64,000 nucleotides of DNA from Micromussa lordhowensis (Eukaryota; Cnidaria; Anthozoa; Scleractinia; Lobophylliidae), in contig OZ026603.1 of NCBI GenBank assembly GCA_964020085.1, forward strand, positions 7,638,046-7,702,045, read 5' to 3'. The notes under the pieces are model-generated. The model was given only the letters and a program-made list of their open reading frames with translations, was not told the origin of the DNA and ran no database searches. Positions 8,640-21,299 of the stretch are shown piece by piece. Made by a program: the position numbers and the translations under genes. How positions within the stretch are numbered: position 1 is the stretch's first letter; each line of letters opens with the position of its first letter.

Positions 8640-9960
8640 CACTTCAAGTGCATAGTAATTAGGAGATGATGCCATTTGCGCCCGGGTGTTTTTGAAGCGC
8701 CTATACTCGGCCTACTTTTTTGAGCATTTTCCCTTGGTCCCCCCTTGGCAAAATCTCAGAAAATGGCCGATTTAGGTGTCCTCGCCAAATTTGTCATAAC
8801 TCGGCTATACGGACACTTATGGAGCCGCAGTTTGCAGCAAAATGTTGCTCTATGTTTGCACATCAAGTGCATACTAATTAGGAGATGAAGCCATTTGCGC
8901 CAGGGTGTTTTTGAAGCCCCTATAGTCGGCCTACTTTTTTGAGCATTTTCCCTTGGTCCCCCCTTGGCAAAATCTCAGAAAATGGCCGATTTAGGTGTCC
9001 TCGCCAAATTTGTCATAACTCGGCTATACGGACACTTATGGGGCCGCAGTTTGCAGCAAAATGTTGCTCTATGTTTGCACTTCAAGTGCATAGTAACTAG
9101 GAGATGATACCATTTGCGCCCGGGTGTTTTTGAAGCGCCTATAGTCGGCCTACTTTTTTGAGCATTTTCCCTTGGTCCCCCCTTGGCAAAATCTCAGAAA
9201 ATGGCCGATTTAGGTGTCCTCGCCAAATTTGTCATAACTCGGCTATACGGACACTTATGGAGCCGCAGTTTGCAGCAAAATGTTGCTCTATGTTTGCACA
9301 TCAAGTGCATACTAATTAGGAGATGATGCCATTTGCGCCAGGGTGTTTTTGAAGCCCCTATAGTCGGCCTACTTTTTTGAGCATTTTCCCTTGGTCCCCC
9401 CTTGGCAAAATCTCAGAAAATGGCCGATTTAGGTGTCCTCGCCAAATTTGTCATAACTCGGCTATACGGACACTTATGGGGCCGCAGTTTGCAGCAAAAT
9501 GTTGCTCTATGTTTGCACTTCAAGTGCATAGTAACTAGGAGATGATACCATTTGCGCCCGGGTGTTTTTGAAGCGCCTATAGTCGGCCTACTTTTTTGAG
9601 CATTTTCCCTTGGTCCCCCCTTGGCAAAATCTCAGAAAATGGCCGATTTAGGTGTCCTCGCCAAATTTGTCATAACTCGGCTATACGGACACTTATGGAG
9701 CCGCAGTTTGCAGCAAAATGTTGCTCTATGTTTGCACATCAAGTGCATACTAATTAGGAGATGATGCCATTTGCGCCAGGGTGTTTTTGAAGCCCCTATA
9801 GTCGGCCTACTTTTTTGAGCATTTTCCCTTGGTCCCCCCTTGGCAAAATCTCAGAAAATGGCCGATTTAGGTGTCCTCGCCAAATTTGTCATAACTCGGC
9901 TATACGGACACTTATGGGGCCGCAGTTTGCAGCAAAATGTTGCTCTATGTTTGCACTTCA
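8640..9960 (+). repeat. Satellite block: three tandem 438-bp dimers
   Basis: The private variant CACATCAAGTGC appears at 8859, 9297 and 9735. GTAACTAGGAGATGATACC appears at 9093 and 9531. All spacings are 438, exactly two monomers, so this is a recent dimer amplification. Confidence 0.9.
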
Positions 9961-12900
9961 AGTGCATACTAATTAGGAGATGATGCCATTTGCGCCAGGG
10001 TGTTTTTGAAGCGCCTATAGTCGGCCTACTTTTTTGAGCATTTTCCCTTGGTCCCCCCTTGGCAAAATCTCAGAAAATGGCCGATTTAGGTGTCCTCGCC
10101 AAATTTGTCATAACTCGGCTATACGGACACTTATGGAGCCGCAGTTTGCAGCAAAATGTTGCTCTATGTTTGCACTTCAAGTGCATACTAATTAGGGGAT
10201 GATGCCATTTGCGCCAGGGTGTTTTTGAAGCCCCTATAGTCGGCCTACTTTTTTGAGCATTTTCCCTTGGTCCCCCCTTGGCAAAATCTCAGAAAATGGC
10301 CGATTTAGGTGTCCTCGCCAAATTTGTCATAACTCGGCTATACGGACACTTATGGAGCCGCAGTTTGCAGCAAAATGTTGCTCTATGTTTGCACTTCAAG
10401 TGCATACTAATTAGGAGATGATGCCATTTGCGCCAGGGTGTTTTTGAAGCCCCTATAGTCGGCCTACTTTTTTGAGCATTTTCCCTTGGTCCCCCCTTGG
10501 CAAAATCTCAGAAAATGGCCGATTTAGGTGTCCTCGCCAAATTTGTCATAACTCGGCTATACGGACACTTATGGGGCCGCAGTTTGCAGCAAAATGTTGC
10601 TCTATGTTTGCACTTCAAGTGCATAGTAATTAGGAGATGATGCCATTTGCGCCCGGGTGTTTTTGAAGCGCCTATAGTCGGCCTACTTTTTTGAGCATTT
10701 TCCCTTGGTCCCCCCTTGGCAAAATCTCAGAAAATGGCCGATTTAGGTGTCCTCGCCAAATTTGTCATAACTCGGCTATACGGACACTTATGGAGCCGCA
10801 GTTTGCAGCAAAATGTTGCTCTATGTTTGCACTTCAAGTGCATACTAATTAGGAGATGATACCATTGGCGCCAGGGTGTTTTTGAAGCGCCTATAGTCGG
10901 CCTACTTTTTTGAGCATTTTCCCTTGGTCCCCCCTTGGCAAAATCTCAGAAAATGGCCGATTTAGGTGTCCTCGCCAAATTTGTCATAACTCGGCTATAC
11001 GGACACTTATGGGGCCGCAGTTTGCAGCAAAATGTTGCTCTATGTTTGCACTTCAAGTGCATACTAATTAGGAGATGATGCCATTTGCGCCAGGGTGTTT
11101 TTGAAGCGCCTATAGTCGGCCTACTTTTTTTAGCATTTTCCCTTGGTCCCCCCTTGGCAAAATCTCAGAAAAAGGCCGATTTAGGTGTCCTCGCCAAATT
11201 TGTCATAACTCGGCTATACGGACACTTATGGAGCCGCAGTTTGCAGCAAAATGTTGCTCTATGTTTGCACTTCAAGTGCATACTAATTAGGAGATGATGC
11301 CATTTGCGCCAGGGTGTTTTTGAAGCCCCTATAGTCGGCCTACTCTTTTGAGCATTTTCCCTTGGTCCCCCCTTGGCAAAATCTCAGAAAATGGCCGATT
11401 TAGGTGTCCTCGCCAAATTTGTCATAACTCGGCTATACGGACACTTATGGGGCCGCAGTTTGCAGCAAAATGTTGCTCTATGTTTGCACTTCAAGTGCAT
11501 ACTAATTAGGAGATGATGCCATTTGCGCCAGGGTGTTTTTGAAGCGCCTATAGTCGGCCTACTTTTTTGAGCATTTTCCCTTCGTCCCCCCTTGGCAAAA
11601 TCTCAGAAAATGGCCGATTTAGGTGTCCTCGCCGAATTTGTCATAACTCGGCTATACGGACACTTATGGAGCCGCAGTTTGCAGCAAAATGTTGCTCTAT
11701 GTTTGCACTTCAAGTGCATACTAATTAGGAGATGATGCCATTTGCGCCAGGGTGTTTTTGAAGCCCCTATAGTCGGCCTACTTTTTTGAGCATTTTCCCT
11801 TGGTCCCCCCTTGGCAAAATCTCAGAAAATGGCCGATTTAGGTGTCCTCGCCAAATTTGTCATAACTCGGCTATACGGACTCTTATGGGGCCGCAGTTTG
11901 CAGCAAAATGTTGCTCTATGTCTGCACTTCAAGTGCATACTAATTAGGAGATGATGCCATTTGCGCCAGGGTGTTTTTGAAGCGCCTATAGTCGGCCTAC
12001 TTTTTTGAACATTTTCCCTTGGTCCCCCCTTGGCAAAATCTCAGAAAATGGCCGATTTAGGTGTCCTCGCCAAATTTGTCATAACTCGGCTATACGGACT
12101 CTTATGGGGCCGCCGTTTGCAGCAAAATGTTGCTCTATGTTTGCACTTCAAGTGCATACTAATTAGGAGATGATGCCATTTGCGCCAGGGTGTTTTTGAA
12201 GCGCCTATAGTCGGCCTACTTTTTTGAGCATTTTCCCTTGGTCCCCGCTTGGCAAAATCTCAGAAAATGGCCGATTTAGGTGTCCTCGCCAAATTTGTCA
12301 TAACTCGGCTATACGGACACTTATGGAGCCGCAGTTTGCAGCAAAATGTTGCTCTATGTTTGCACTTCAAGTGCATACTAATTAGGAGATGATGCCATTT
12401 GCGCCAGGGTGTTTTTGAAGCGGCTATAGTCGGCCTACTTTTTTGAGCATTTTCCCTTGGTCCCCCCTTGGCAAAATCTCAGAAAATGGCCGATTTAGGT
12501 GTCCTCGCCAAATTTGTCATAACTCGGCTATACGGACACTTATGGAGCCGCAGTTTGCAGCAAAATGTTGCTCTATGTTTGCACTTCAAGTGCATACTAA
12601 TTAAGAGATGATGCCATTTGCGCCAGGGTGTTTTTGAAGCCCCTATAGTCGGCCTACTTTTTTGAGCATTTTCCCTTGGTCCCCCCTTGGCAAAATCTCA
12701 GAAAATGGCCGATTTAGGTGTCCTCGCCAAATTTGTCATAACTCGGCTATACGGACACTTATGGGGCCGCAGTTTGCAGCAAAATGTTGCTCTATGTTTG
12801 CACTTCAAGTGCATACTAATTAGGAGATGATGCCATTTGCGCCAGGGTGTTTTTGAAGCGCCTATAGTCGGCCTACTTTTTTGAGCATTTTCCCTTGGTC

Positions 12901-14999
12901 CCCCCTTGGCAAAATCTCAGAAAATGGCCGATTTAGGTGTCCTCGCCAAATTTGTCATAACTCGGCTATACGGACACTTATGGAGCCGCAGTTTGCAGCA
13001 AAATGTTGCTCTATGTTTGCACTTCAAGTGCATACTAATTAGGAGATGATGCCATTTGCGACAGGGTGTTTCTGAAGCCCCTATAGTCGGCCTACTTTTT
13101 TGAGCATTTTCCCTTGGTCCCCCCTTGGCAAAATCTCAGAAAATGGCCGATTTAGGTGTCCTCGCCAAATTTGTCATAACTCGGCTATACGGACACTTAT
13201 GGGGCCGCAGTTTGCAGCAAAATGTTGCTCTATGTTTGCACTTTAAGTGCATACTAATTAGGAGATGATGCCATTTGCGCCCGGGTGTTTTTGAAGCGCC
13301 TATAGTCGGCCTACTTTTTTGAGCATTTTCCCTTGGTCCCCCCTTGGCAAAATCTCAGAAAATGGCCGATTTAGGTGTCCTCGCCAAATTTGTCATAACT
13401 CGGCTATACGGACACTTATGGAGCCGCAGTTTGCAGCAAAATGTTGCTCTATGTTTGCACTTCAAGTGCATACTAATTAGGAGATGATGCCATTTGCGCC
13501 AGGGTGTTTTTGAAGCCCCTATAGTCGGCCTACTTTTTTGAGCATTTTCCCTTGGTCCCCCCTTGGCAAAATCTCAGAAAATGGCCGATTTAGGTGTCCT
13601 CGCCAAATTTGTCATAACTCGGCTATACGGACACTTATGGGGCCGCAGTTTGCAGCAAAATGTTGCTCTATGTTTGAACCTTAAGTGGATAGTAATTAGG
13701 AGATGATGCCATTTGCGCCAGGGTGTTTTTGAAGCGCCTATAGTCGGCCTACTTTTTTGAGCATTTTCCCTTCGTCCCCCCTTGGCAAAATCTCAGAAAA
13801 TGGCCGATTTAGGTGTCCTCGCCAAATTTGTCATAACTCGGCTATACGGACACTTATGGAGCCGCAGTTTGCAGCAAAATGTTGCTCTATGTTTGCACTT
13901 CAAGTGCATACTAATTAGGAGATGATGCCATTTGCGCCAGGGTGTTTTTGAAGCCCCTATAGTCGGCCTACTTTTTTGAGCATTTTCCCTTGGTCCCCCC
14001 TTGGCAAAATCTCAGAAAATGGCCGATTTAGGTGTCCTCGCCAAATTTGTCATAACTCGGCTATACGGACACTTATGGAGCCGCAGTTTGCAGCAAAATG
14101 TTGCTCTATGTTTGCACTTCAAGTGCATACTAATTAGGAGATGATGCCATTTGCGCCAGGGTGTTTTTGAAGCCCCTATAGTCGGCCTACTTTTTTGAGC
14201 ATATTCCCTTGGTCCCCCCTTGGCAAAATCTCAGAAAATGGCCGATTTAGGTGTCCTCGCCAAATTTGTCATAACTCGGCTATACGGACTCTTATGGGGC
14301 CGCAGTTTGCAGCAAAATGTTGCTCTATGTTTGCACTTCAAGTGCATACTAATTAGGAGATGATGCCATTTGCGCCAGGGTGTTTTTGAAGCGCCTATAG
14401 TCGGCCTACTTTTTTGAGCATTTTCCCTTGGTCCCCCCTTGGCAAAATCTCAGAAAATGGCCGATTTAGGTGTCCTCGCCAAATTTGTCATAACTCGGCT
14501 ATACGGACACTTATGGGGCCGCAGTTTGCAGCAAAATGTTGCTCTATGTTTGCACTTCAAGTGCATACTAATTAGGAGATGATGCCATTTGCGCCAGGGT
14601 GTTTTTGAAGCGCCTATAGTCGGCCTACTTTTTTGAGCATTTTCCCTTGGTCCCCCCTTGGCAAAATCTCAGAAAATGGCCGATTTAGGTGTCCTCGCCA
14701 AATTTGTCATAACTCGGCTATACGGACACTTATGGAGCCGCAGTTTGCAGCAAAATGTTGCTCTATGTTTGCACTTGAAGTGCATACTAATTAGGAGATG
14801 ATGCCATTTGCGCCAGGGTGTTTTTGAAGCCCCTATAGTCGGCCTACTTTTTTGAGCATATTCCCTTGGTCCCCCCTTGGCAAAATCTCAGAAAATGGCC
14901 GATTTAGGTGTCCTCGCCAAATTTGTCATAACTCGGCTATACGGACTCTTATGGGGCCGCAGTTTGCAGCAAAATGTTGCTCTATGTTTGCACTTCAAG

Positions 15000-17900
15000 T
15001 GCATACTAATTAGGAGATGATGCCATTTGCGCCAGGGTGTTTTTGAAGCGCCTATAGTCGGCCTACTTTTTTGAGCATTTTCCCTTGGTCCCCCCTTGGC
15101 AAAATCTCAGAAAATGGCCGATTTAGGTGTCCTCGCCAAATTTGTCATAACTCGGCTATACGGACACTTATGGGGCCGCAGTTTGCAGCAAAATGTTGCT
15201 CTATGTTTGCACTTCAAGTGCATACTAATTAGGAGATGATGCCATTTGCGCCAGGGTGTTTTTGAAGCGCCTATAGTCGGCCTACTTTTTTTAGCATTTT
15301 CCCTTGGTCCCCCCTTGGCAAAATCTCAGAAAATGGCCGATTTAGGTGTCCTCGCCAAATTTGTCATAACTCGGCTATACGGACACTTATGGAGCCGCAG
15401 TTTGCAGCAAAATGTTGCTCTATGTTTGCACTTCAAGTGCATACTAATTAGGAGATGATGCCATTTGCGCCAGGGTGTTTTTGAAGCCCCTATAGTCGGC
15501 CTACTTTTTTGAGCATTTTCCCTTGGTCCCCCCTTGGCAAAATCTCAGAAAATGGCCGATTTAGGTGTCCTCGCCAAATTTGTCATAACTCGGCTATACG
15601 GACACTTATGGGGCCGCAGTTTGCAGCAAAATGTTGCTCTATGTTTGCACTTCAAGTGCATACTAATTAGGAGATGATGCCATTTGCGCCAGGGTGTTTT
15701 TGAAGCGCCTATAGTCGGCCTACTTTTTTGAGCATTTTCCCTTGGTCCCCCCTTGGCAAAATCTCAGAAAATGGCCGATTTAGGTGTCCTCGCCAAATTT
15801 GTCATAACTCGGCTATACGGACACTTATGGAGCCGCAGTTTGCAGCAAAATGTTGCTCTATGTTTGCACTTCAAGTGCATCCTAATTAGGAGATGATGCC
15901 ATTTGCGCCAGGGTGTTTTTGAAGCCCCTATAGTCGGCCTACTTTTTTGAGCATTTTCCCTTGGTCCCCCTCTTGGCAAAATCTCAGAAAATGGCCGATT
16001 TAGGTGTCCTCGCCAAATTTGTCATAACTCGGCTATACGGACACTTATGGGGCCGCAGTTTGCAGCAAAATGTTGCTCTATGTTTGCACTTCAAGTGCAT
16101 ACTAATTAGGAGATGATGCCATTTGCGCCAGGGTGTTTTTGAAGCGCCTATAGTCGGCCTACTTTTTTGAGCATTTTCCCTTGGTCCCCCCTTGGCAAAA
16201 TCTCAGAAAATGGCCGATTTAGGTGTCCTCGCCAAATTTGTCATAACTCGGCTATACGGACACTTATGGAGCCGCAGTTTGCAGCAAAATGTTGCTCTAT
16301 GTTTGCACTTCAAGTGCATACTAATTAGGAGATGATGCCATTTGCGCCAGGGTGTTTTTGAAGCGCCTATAGTCGGCCTACTTTTTTGAGCATTTTCCCT
16401 TGGTCCCCCCTTGGCAAAATCTCAGAAAATGGCCGATTTAGGTGTCCTCGCCAAATTTGTCATAACTCGGCTATACGGACACTTATGGAGCCGCAGTTTG
16501 CAGCAAAATGTTGCTCTATGTTTGCACTTCAAGTGCATACTAATTAGGAGATGATGCCATTTGCGCCAGGGTGTTTTTGAAGCCCCTATAGTCGGCCTAC
16601 TTTTTTGAGCATTTTCCCTTGGTCCCCCCTTGGCAAAATCTCAGAAAATGGCCGATTTAGGTGTCCTCGCCAAATTTGTCATAACTCGGCTATACGGACA
16701 CTTATGGGGCCGCAGTTTGCAGCAAAATGTTGCTCTATGTTTGCACTTCAAGTGCATACTAATTAGGAGATGATGCCATTTGCGCCAGGGTGTTTTTGAA
16801 GCGCCTATAGTCGGCCTACTTTTTTTAGCATTTTCCCTTGGTCCCCCCTTGGCAAAATCTCAGAAAATGGCCGATTTAGGTGTCCTCGCCAAATTTGTCA
16901 TAACTCGGCTATACGGACACTTATGGAGCCGCAGTTTGCAGCAAAATGTTGCTCTATGTTTGCACTTCAAGTGCATACTAATTAGGAGATGATGCCATTT
17001 GCGCCAGGGTGTTTTTGAAGCCCCTATAGTCGGCCTACTTTTTTGAGCATTTTCCCTTGGTCCCCCCTTGGCAAAATCTCAGAAAATGGCCGATTTAGGT
17101 GTCCTCGCCAAATTTGTCATAACTCGGCTATACGGACACTTATGGGGCCGCAGTTTGCAGCAAAATGTTGCTCTATGTTTGCACTTCAAGTGCATACTAA
17201 TTAGGAGATGATGCCATTTGCGCCAGGGTGTTTTTGAAGCGCCTATAGTCGGCCTACTTTTTTGAGCATTTTCCCTTGGTCCCCCCTTGGCAAAATCTCA
17301 GAAAATGGCCGATTTAGGTGTCCTCGCCAAATTTGTCATAACTCGGCTATACGGACACTTATGGAGCCGCAGTTTGCAGCAAAATGTTGCTCTATGTTTG
17401 CACTTCAAGTGCATCCTAATTAGGAGATGATGCCATTTGCGCCAGGGTGTTTTTGAAGCCCCTATAGTCGGCCTACTTTTTTGAGCATTTTCCCTTGGTC
17501 CCCCTCTTGGCAAAATCTCAGAAAATGGCCGATTTAGGTGTCCTCGCCAAATTTGTCATAACTCGGCTATACGGACACTTATGGGGCCGCAGTTTGCAGC
17601 AAAATGTTGCTCTATGTTTGCACTTCAAGTGCATACTAATTAGGAGATGATGCCATTGGCGCCAGGGTGTTTTTGAAGCGCCTATAGTCGGCCTACTTTT
17701 TTGAGCATTTTCCCTTGGTCCCCCCTTGGCAAAATCTCAGAAAATGGCCGATTTAGGTGTCCTCGCCAAATTTGTCATAACTCGGCTATACGGACACTTA
17801 TGGAGCCGCAGTTTGCAGCAAAATGTTGCTCTATGTTTGCACTTCAAGTGCATACTAATTAGGAGATGATGCCATTTGCGCCAGGGTGTTTTTGAAGCGC

Positions 17901-18050
17901 CTATAGTCGGCCTACTTTTTTGAGCATTTTCCCTTGGTCCCCCCTTGGCAAAATCTCAGAAAATGGCCGATTTAGGTGTCCTCGCCAAATTTGTCATAAC
18001 TCGGCTATACGGACACTTATGGAGCCGCAGTTTGCAGCAAAATGTTGCTC
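15000..18050 (+). repeat. Satellite block: 1,534-bp tandem duplication (7 monomers)
   Basis: Three private variants recur at one offset: the stop-removing TTTTTTTAGC (15288, 16822), GCATCCTAATT (cct at 15881, 17415) and the C-run variant with an added base, CCCCCTCTTGG (about 15968, 17502). The offset of 1534 equals 7 x 219 plus the one inserted base. The outer limits are approximate. Confidence 0.85.
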
Positions 18051-21000
18051 TATGTTTGCACTTCAAGTGCATACTAATTAGGAGATGATGCCATTTGCGC
18101 CAGGGTGTTTTTGAAGCCCCTATAGTCGGCCTACTTTTTTGAGCATTTTCCCTTGGTCCCCCCTTGGCAAAATCTCAGAAAATGGCCGATTTAGGTGTCC
18201 TCGCCAAATTTGTCATAACTCGGCTATACGGACACTTATGGGGCCGCAGTTTGCAGCAAAATGTTGCTCTATGTTTGCACTTCAAGTGCATACTAATTAG
18301 GAGATGATGCCATTTGCGCCAGGGTGTTTTTGAAGCGCCTATAGTCGGCCTACTTTTTTGAGCATTTTCCCTTGGTCCCCCCTTGGCAAAATCTCAGAAA
18401 ATGGCCGATTTAGGTGTCCTCGCCAAATTTGTCATAACTCGGCTATACGGACACTTATGGAGCCGCAGTTTGCAGCAAAATGTTGCTCTATGTTTGCACT
18501 TCAAGTGCATACTAATTAGGAGATGATGCCATTTGCGCCAGGGTGTTTTTGAAGCGCCTATAGTCGGCCTACTTTTTTGAGCATTTTCCCTTGGTCCCCC
18601 CTTGGCAAAATCTCAGAAAATGGCCGATTTAGGTGTCCTCGCCAAATTTGTCATAACTCGGCTATACGGACACTTATGGGGCCGCAGTTTGCAGCAAAAT
18701 GTTGCTCTATGTTTGCACTTCAAGTGGATAGTAATTATGAGATGATGCCATTTGCGCCAGGGTGTTTTTGAAGCGCCTATAGTCGGCCTACTTTTTTGAG
18801 CATTTTCCCTTGGTCCCCCCTTGGCAAAATCTCAGAAAATGGCCGATTTAGGTGTCCTCGCCAAATTTGTCATAACTCGGCTATACGGACACTTATGGAG
18901 CCGCAGTTTGCAGCAAAATGTTGCTCTATGTTTGCACTTCAAGTGCATACTAATTAGGAGATGATGCCATTTGCGCCAGGGTGTTTTTGAAGCCCCTATA
19001 GTCGGCCTACTTTTTTGAGCATTTTCCCTTGGTCCCCCCTTGGCAAAATCTCAGAAAATGGCCGATTTAGGTGTCCTCGCCAAATTTGTCATAACTCGGC
19101 TATACGGACACTTATGGGGCCGCAGTTTGCAGCAAAATGTTGCTCTATGTTTGCACTTCAAGTGCATACTAATTAGGAGATGATGCCATTTGCGCCAGGG
19201 TGTTTTTGAAGCGCCTATAGTCGGCCTACTTTTTTGAGCATTTTCCCTTGGTCCCCCCTTGGCAAAATCTCAGAAAATGGCCGATTTAGGTGTCCTCGCC
19301 AAATTTGTCATAACTCGGCTATACGGACACTTATGGAGCCGCAGTTTGCAGCAAAATGTTGCTCTATGTTTGCACTTCAAGTGCATACTAATTAGGAGAT
19401 GATGCCATTTGCGCCAGGGTGTTTTTGAAGCCCCTATAGTCGGCCTACTTTTTTGAGCATATTCCCTTGGTCCCCCCTTGGCAAAATCTCAGAAAATGGC
19501 CGATTTAGGTGTCCTCGCCAAATTTGTCATAACTCGGCTATACGGACACTTATGGGGCCGCAGTTTGCAGCAAACTGTTGCTCTATGTTTGCACTTCAAG
19601 TGCATACTAATTAGGAGATGATGCCATTTGCGCCAGGGTGTATTTGAAGCCCCTATAGTCGGCCTACTTTTTTGAGCATTTTCCCTTGGTCCCCCCTTGG
19701 CAAAATCTCAGAAAATGGCCGATTTAGGTGTCCTCGCCAAATTTGTCATAACTCGGCTATACGGACACTTATGGAGCCGCAGTTTGCAGCAAAATGTTGC
19801 TCTATGTTTGCACTTCAAGTGCATACAAATTAGGAGATGATGCCATTTGCGCCAGGGTGTTTTTGAAGCCCCTATAGTCGGCCTACTTTTTTGAGCATAT
19901 TCCCTTGGTCCCCCCTTGGCAAAATCTCAGAAAATGGCCGATTTAGGTGTCCTCGCCAAATTTGTCATAACTCGGCTATACGGACACTTATGGGGCCGCA
20001 GTTTGCAGCAAAATGTTGCTCTATGTTTGCACTTCAAGTGGATAGTAATTAGGAGATGATGCCATTTGCGCCCGGGTGTTTTTGAAGCGCCTATAGTCGG
20101 CCTACTTTTTTGAGCATTTTCCCTTGGTCCCCCCTTGGCAAAATCTCAGAAAATGGCCGATTTAGGTGTCCTCGCCAAATTTATCATAACTCGGCTATAC
20201 GGACACTTATGGAGCCGCAGTTTGCAGCAAAATGTTGCTCTATGTTTGCACTTCAAGTGCATACTAATTAGGAGATGATGCCATTTGCGCCAGGGTGTTT
20301 TTGAAGCCCCTATAGTCGGCCTACTTTTTTGAGCATTTTCCCTTGGTCCCCCCTTGGCAAAATCTCAGAAAATGGCCGATTTAGGTGTCCTCGCCAAATT
20401 TGTCATAACTCGGCTATACGGACTCTTATGGGGCCGCAGTTTGCAGCAAAATGTTGCTCTATGTTTGCACTTCAAGTGCATACTAATTAGGAGATGATGC
20501 CATTTGCGCCAGGGTGTATTTGAAGCCCCTATAGTCGGCCTACTTTTTTGAGCATTTTCCCTTGGTCCCCCCTTGGCAAAATCTCAGAAAATGGCCGATT
20601 TAGGTGTCCTCGCCAAATTTGTCATAACTCGGCTATACGGACACTTATGGAGCCGCAGTTTGCAGCAAAATGTTGCTCTATGTTTGCACTTCAAGTGCAT
20701 ACAAATTAGGAGATGAAGCCATTTGCGCCAGGGTGTTTTTGAAGCCCCTATAGTCGGCCTACTTTTTTGAGCATATTCCCTTGGTCCCCCCTTGGCAAAA
20801 TCTCAGAAAATGGCCGATTTAGGTGTCCTCGCCAAATTTGTCATAACTCGGCTATACGGACACTTATGGGGCCGCAGTTTGCAGCAAAATGTTGCTCTAT
20901 GTTTGCACTTCAAGTGGATAGTAATTAGGAGATGATGCCATTTGCGCCCGGGTGTTTTTGAAGCGCCTATAGTCGGCCTACTTTTTTGAGCATTTTCCCT

Positions 21001-21299
21001 TGGTCCCCCCTTGGCAAAATCTCAGAAAATGGCCGATTTAGGCGTCCTCGCCAAATTTGTCATAACTCGGCTATACGGACTCTTATGGGGCCGCAGTTTG
21101 CAGCAAAATGTTGCTCTATGTTTGCACTTCAAGTGCATACTAATTAGGAGATGATGCCATTTGCGCCAGGGTGTTTTTGAAGCGCCTATAGTCGGCCTAC
21201 TTTTTTGAGCATTTTCCCTTGGTCCCCCCTTGGCAAAATCTCAGAAAAAGGCCGATTTAGGTGTCCTCGCCAAATTTGTCATAACTCGGCTATACGGAC

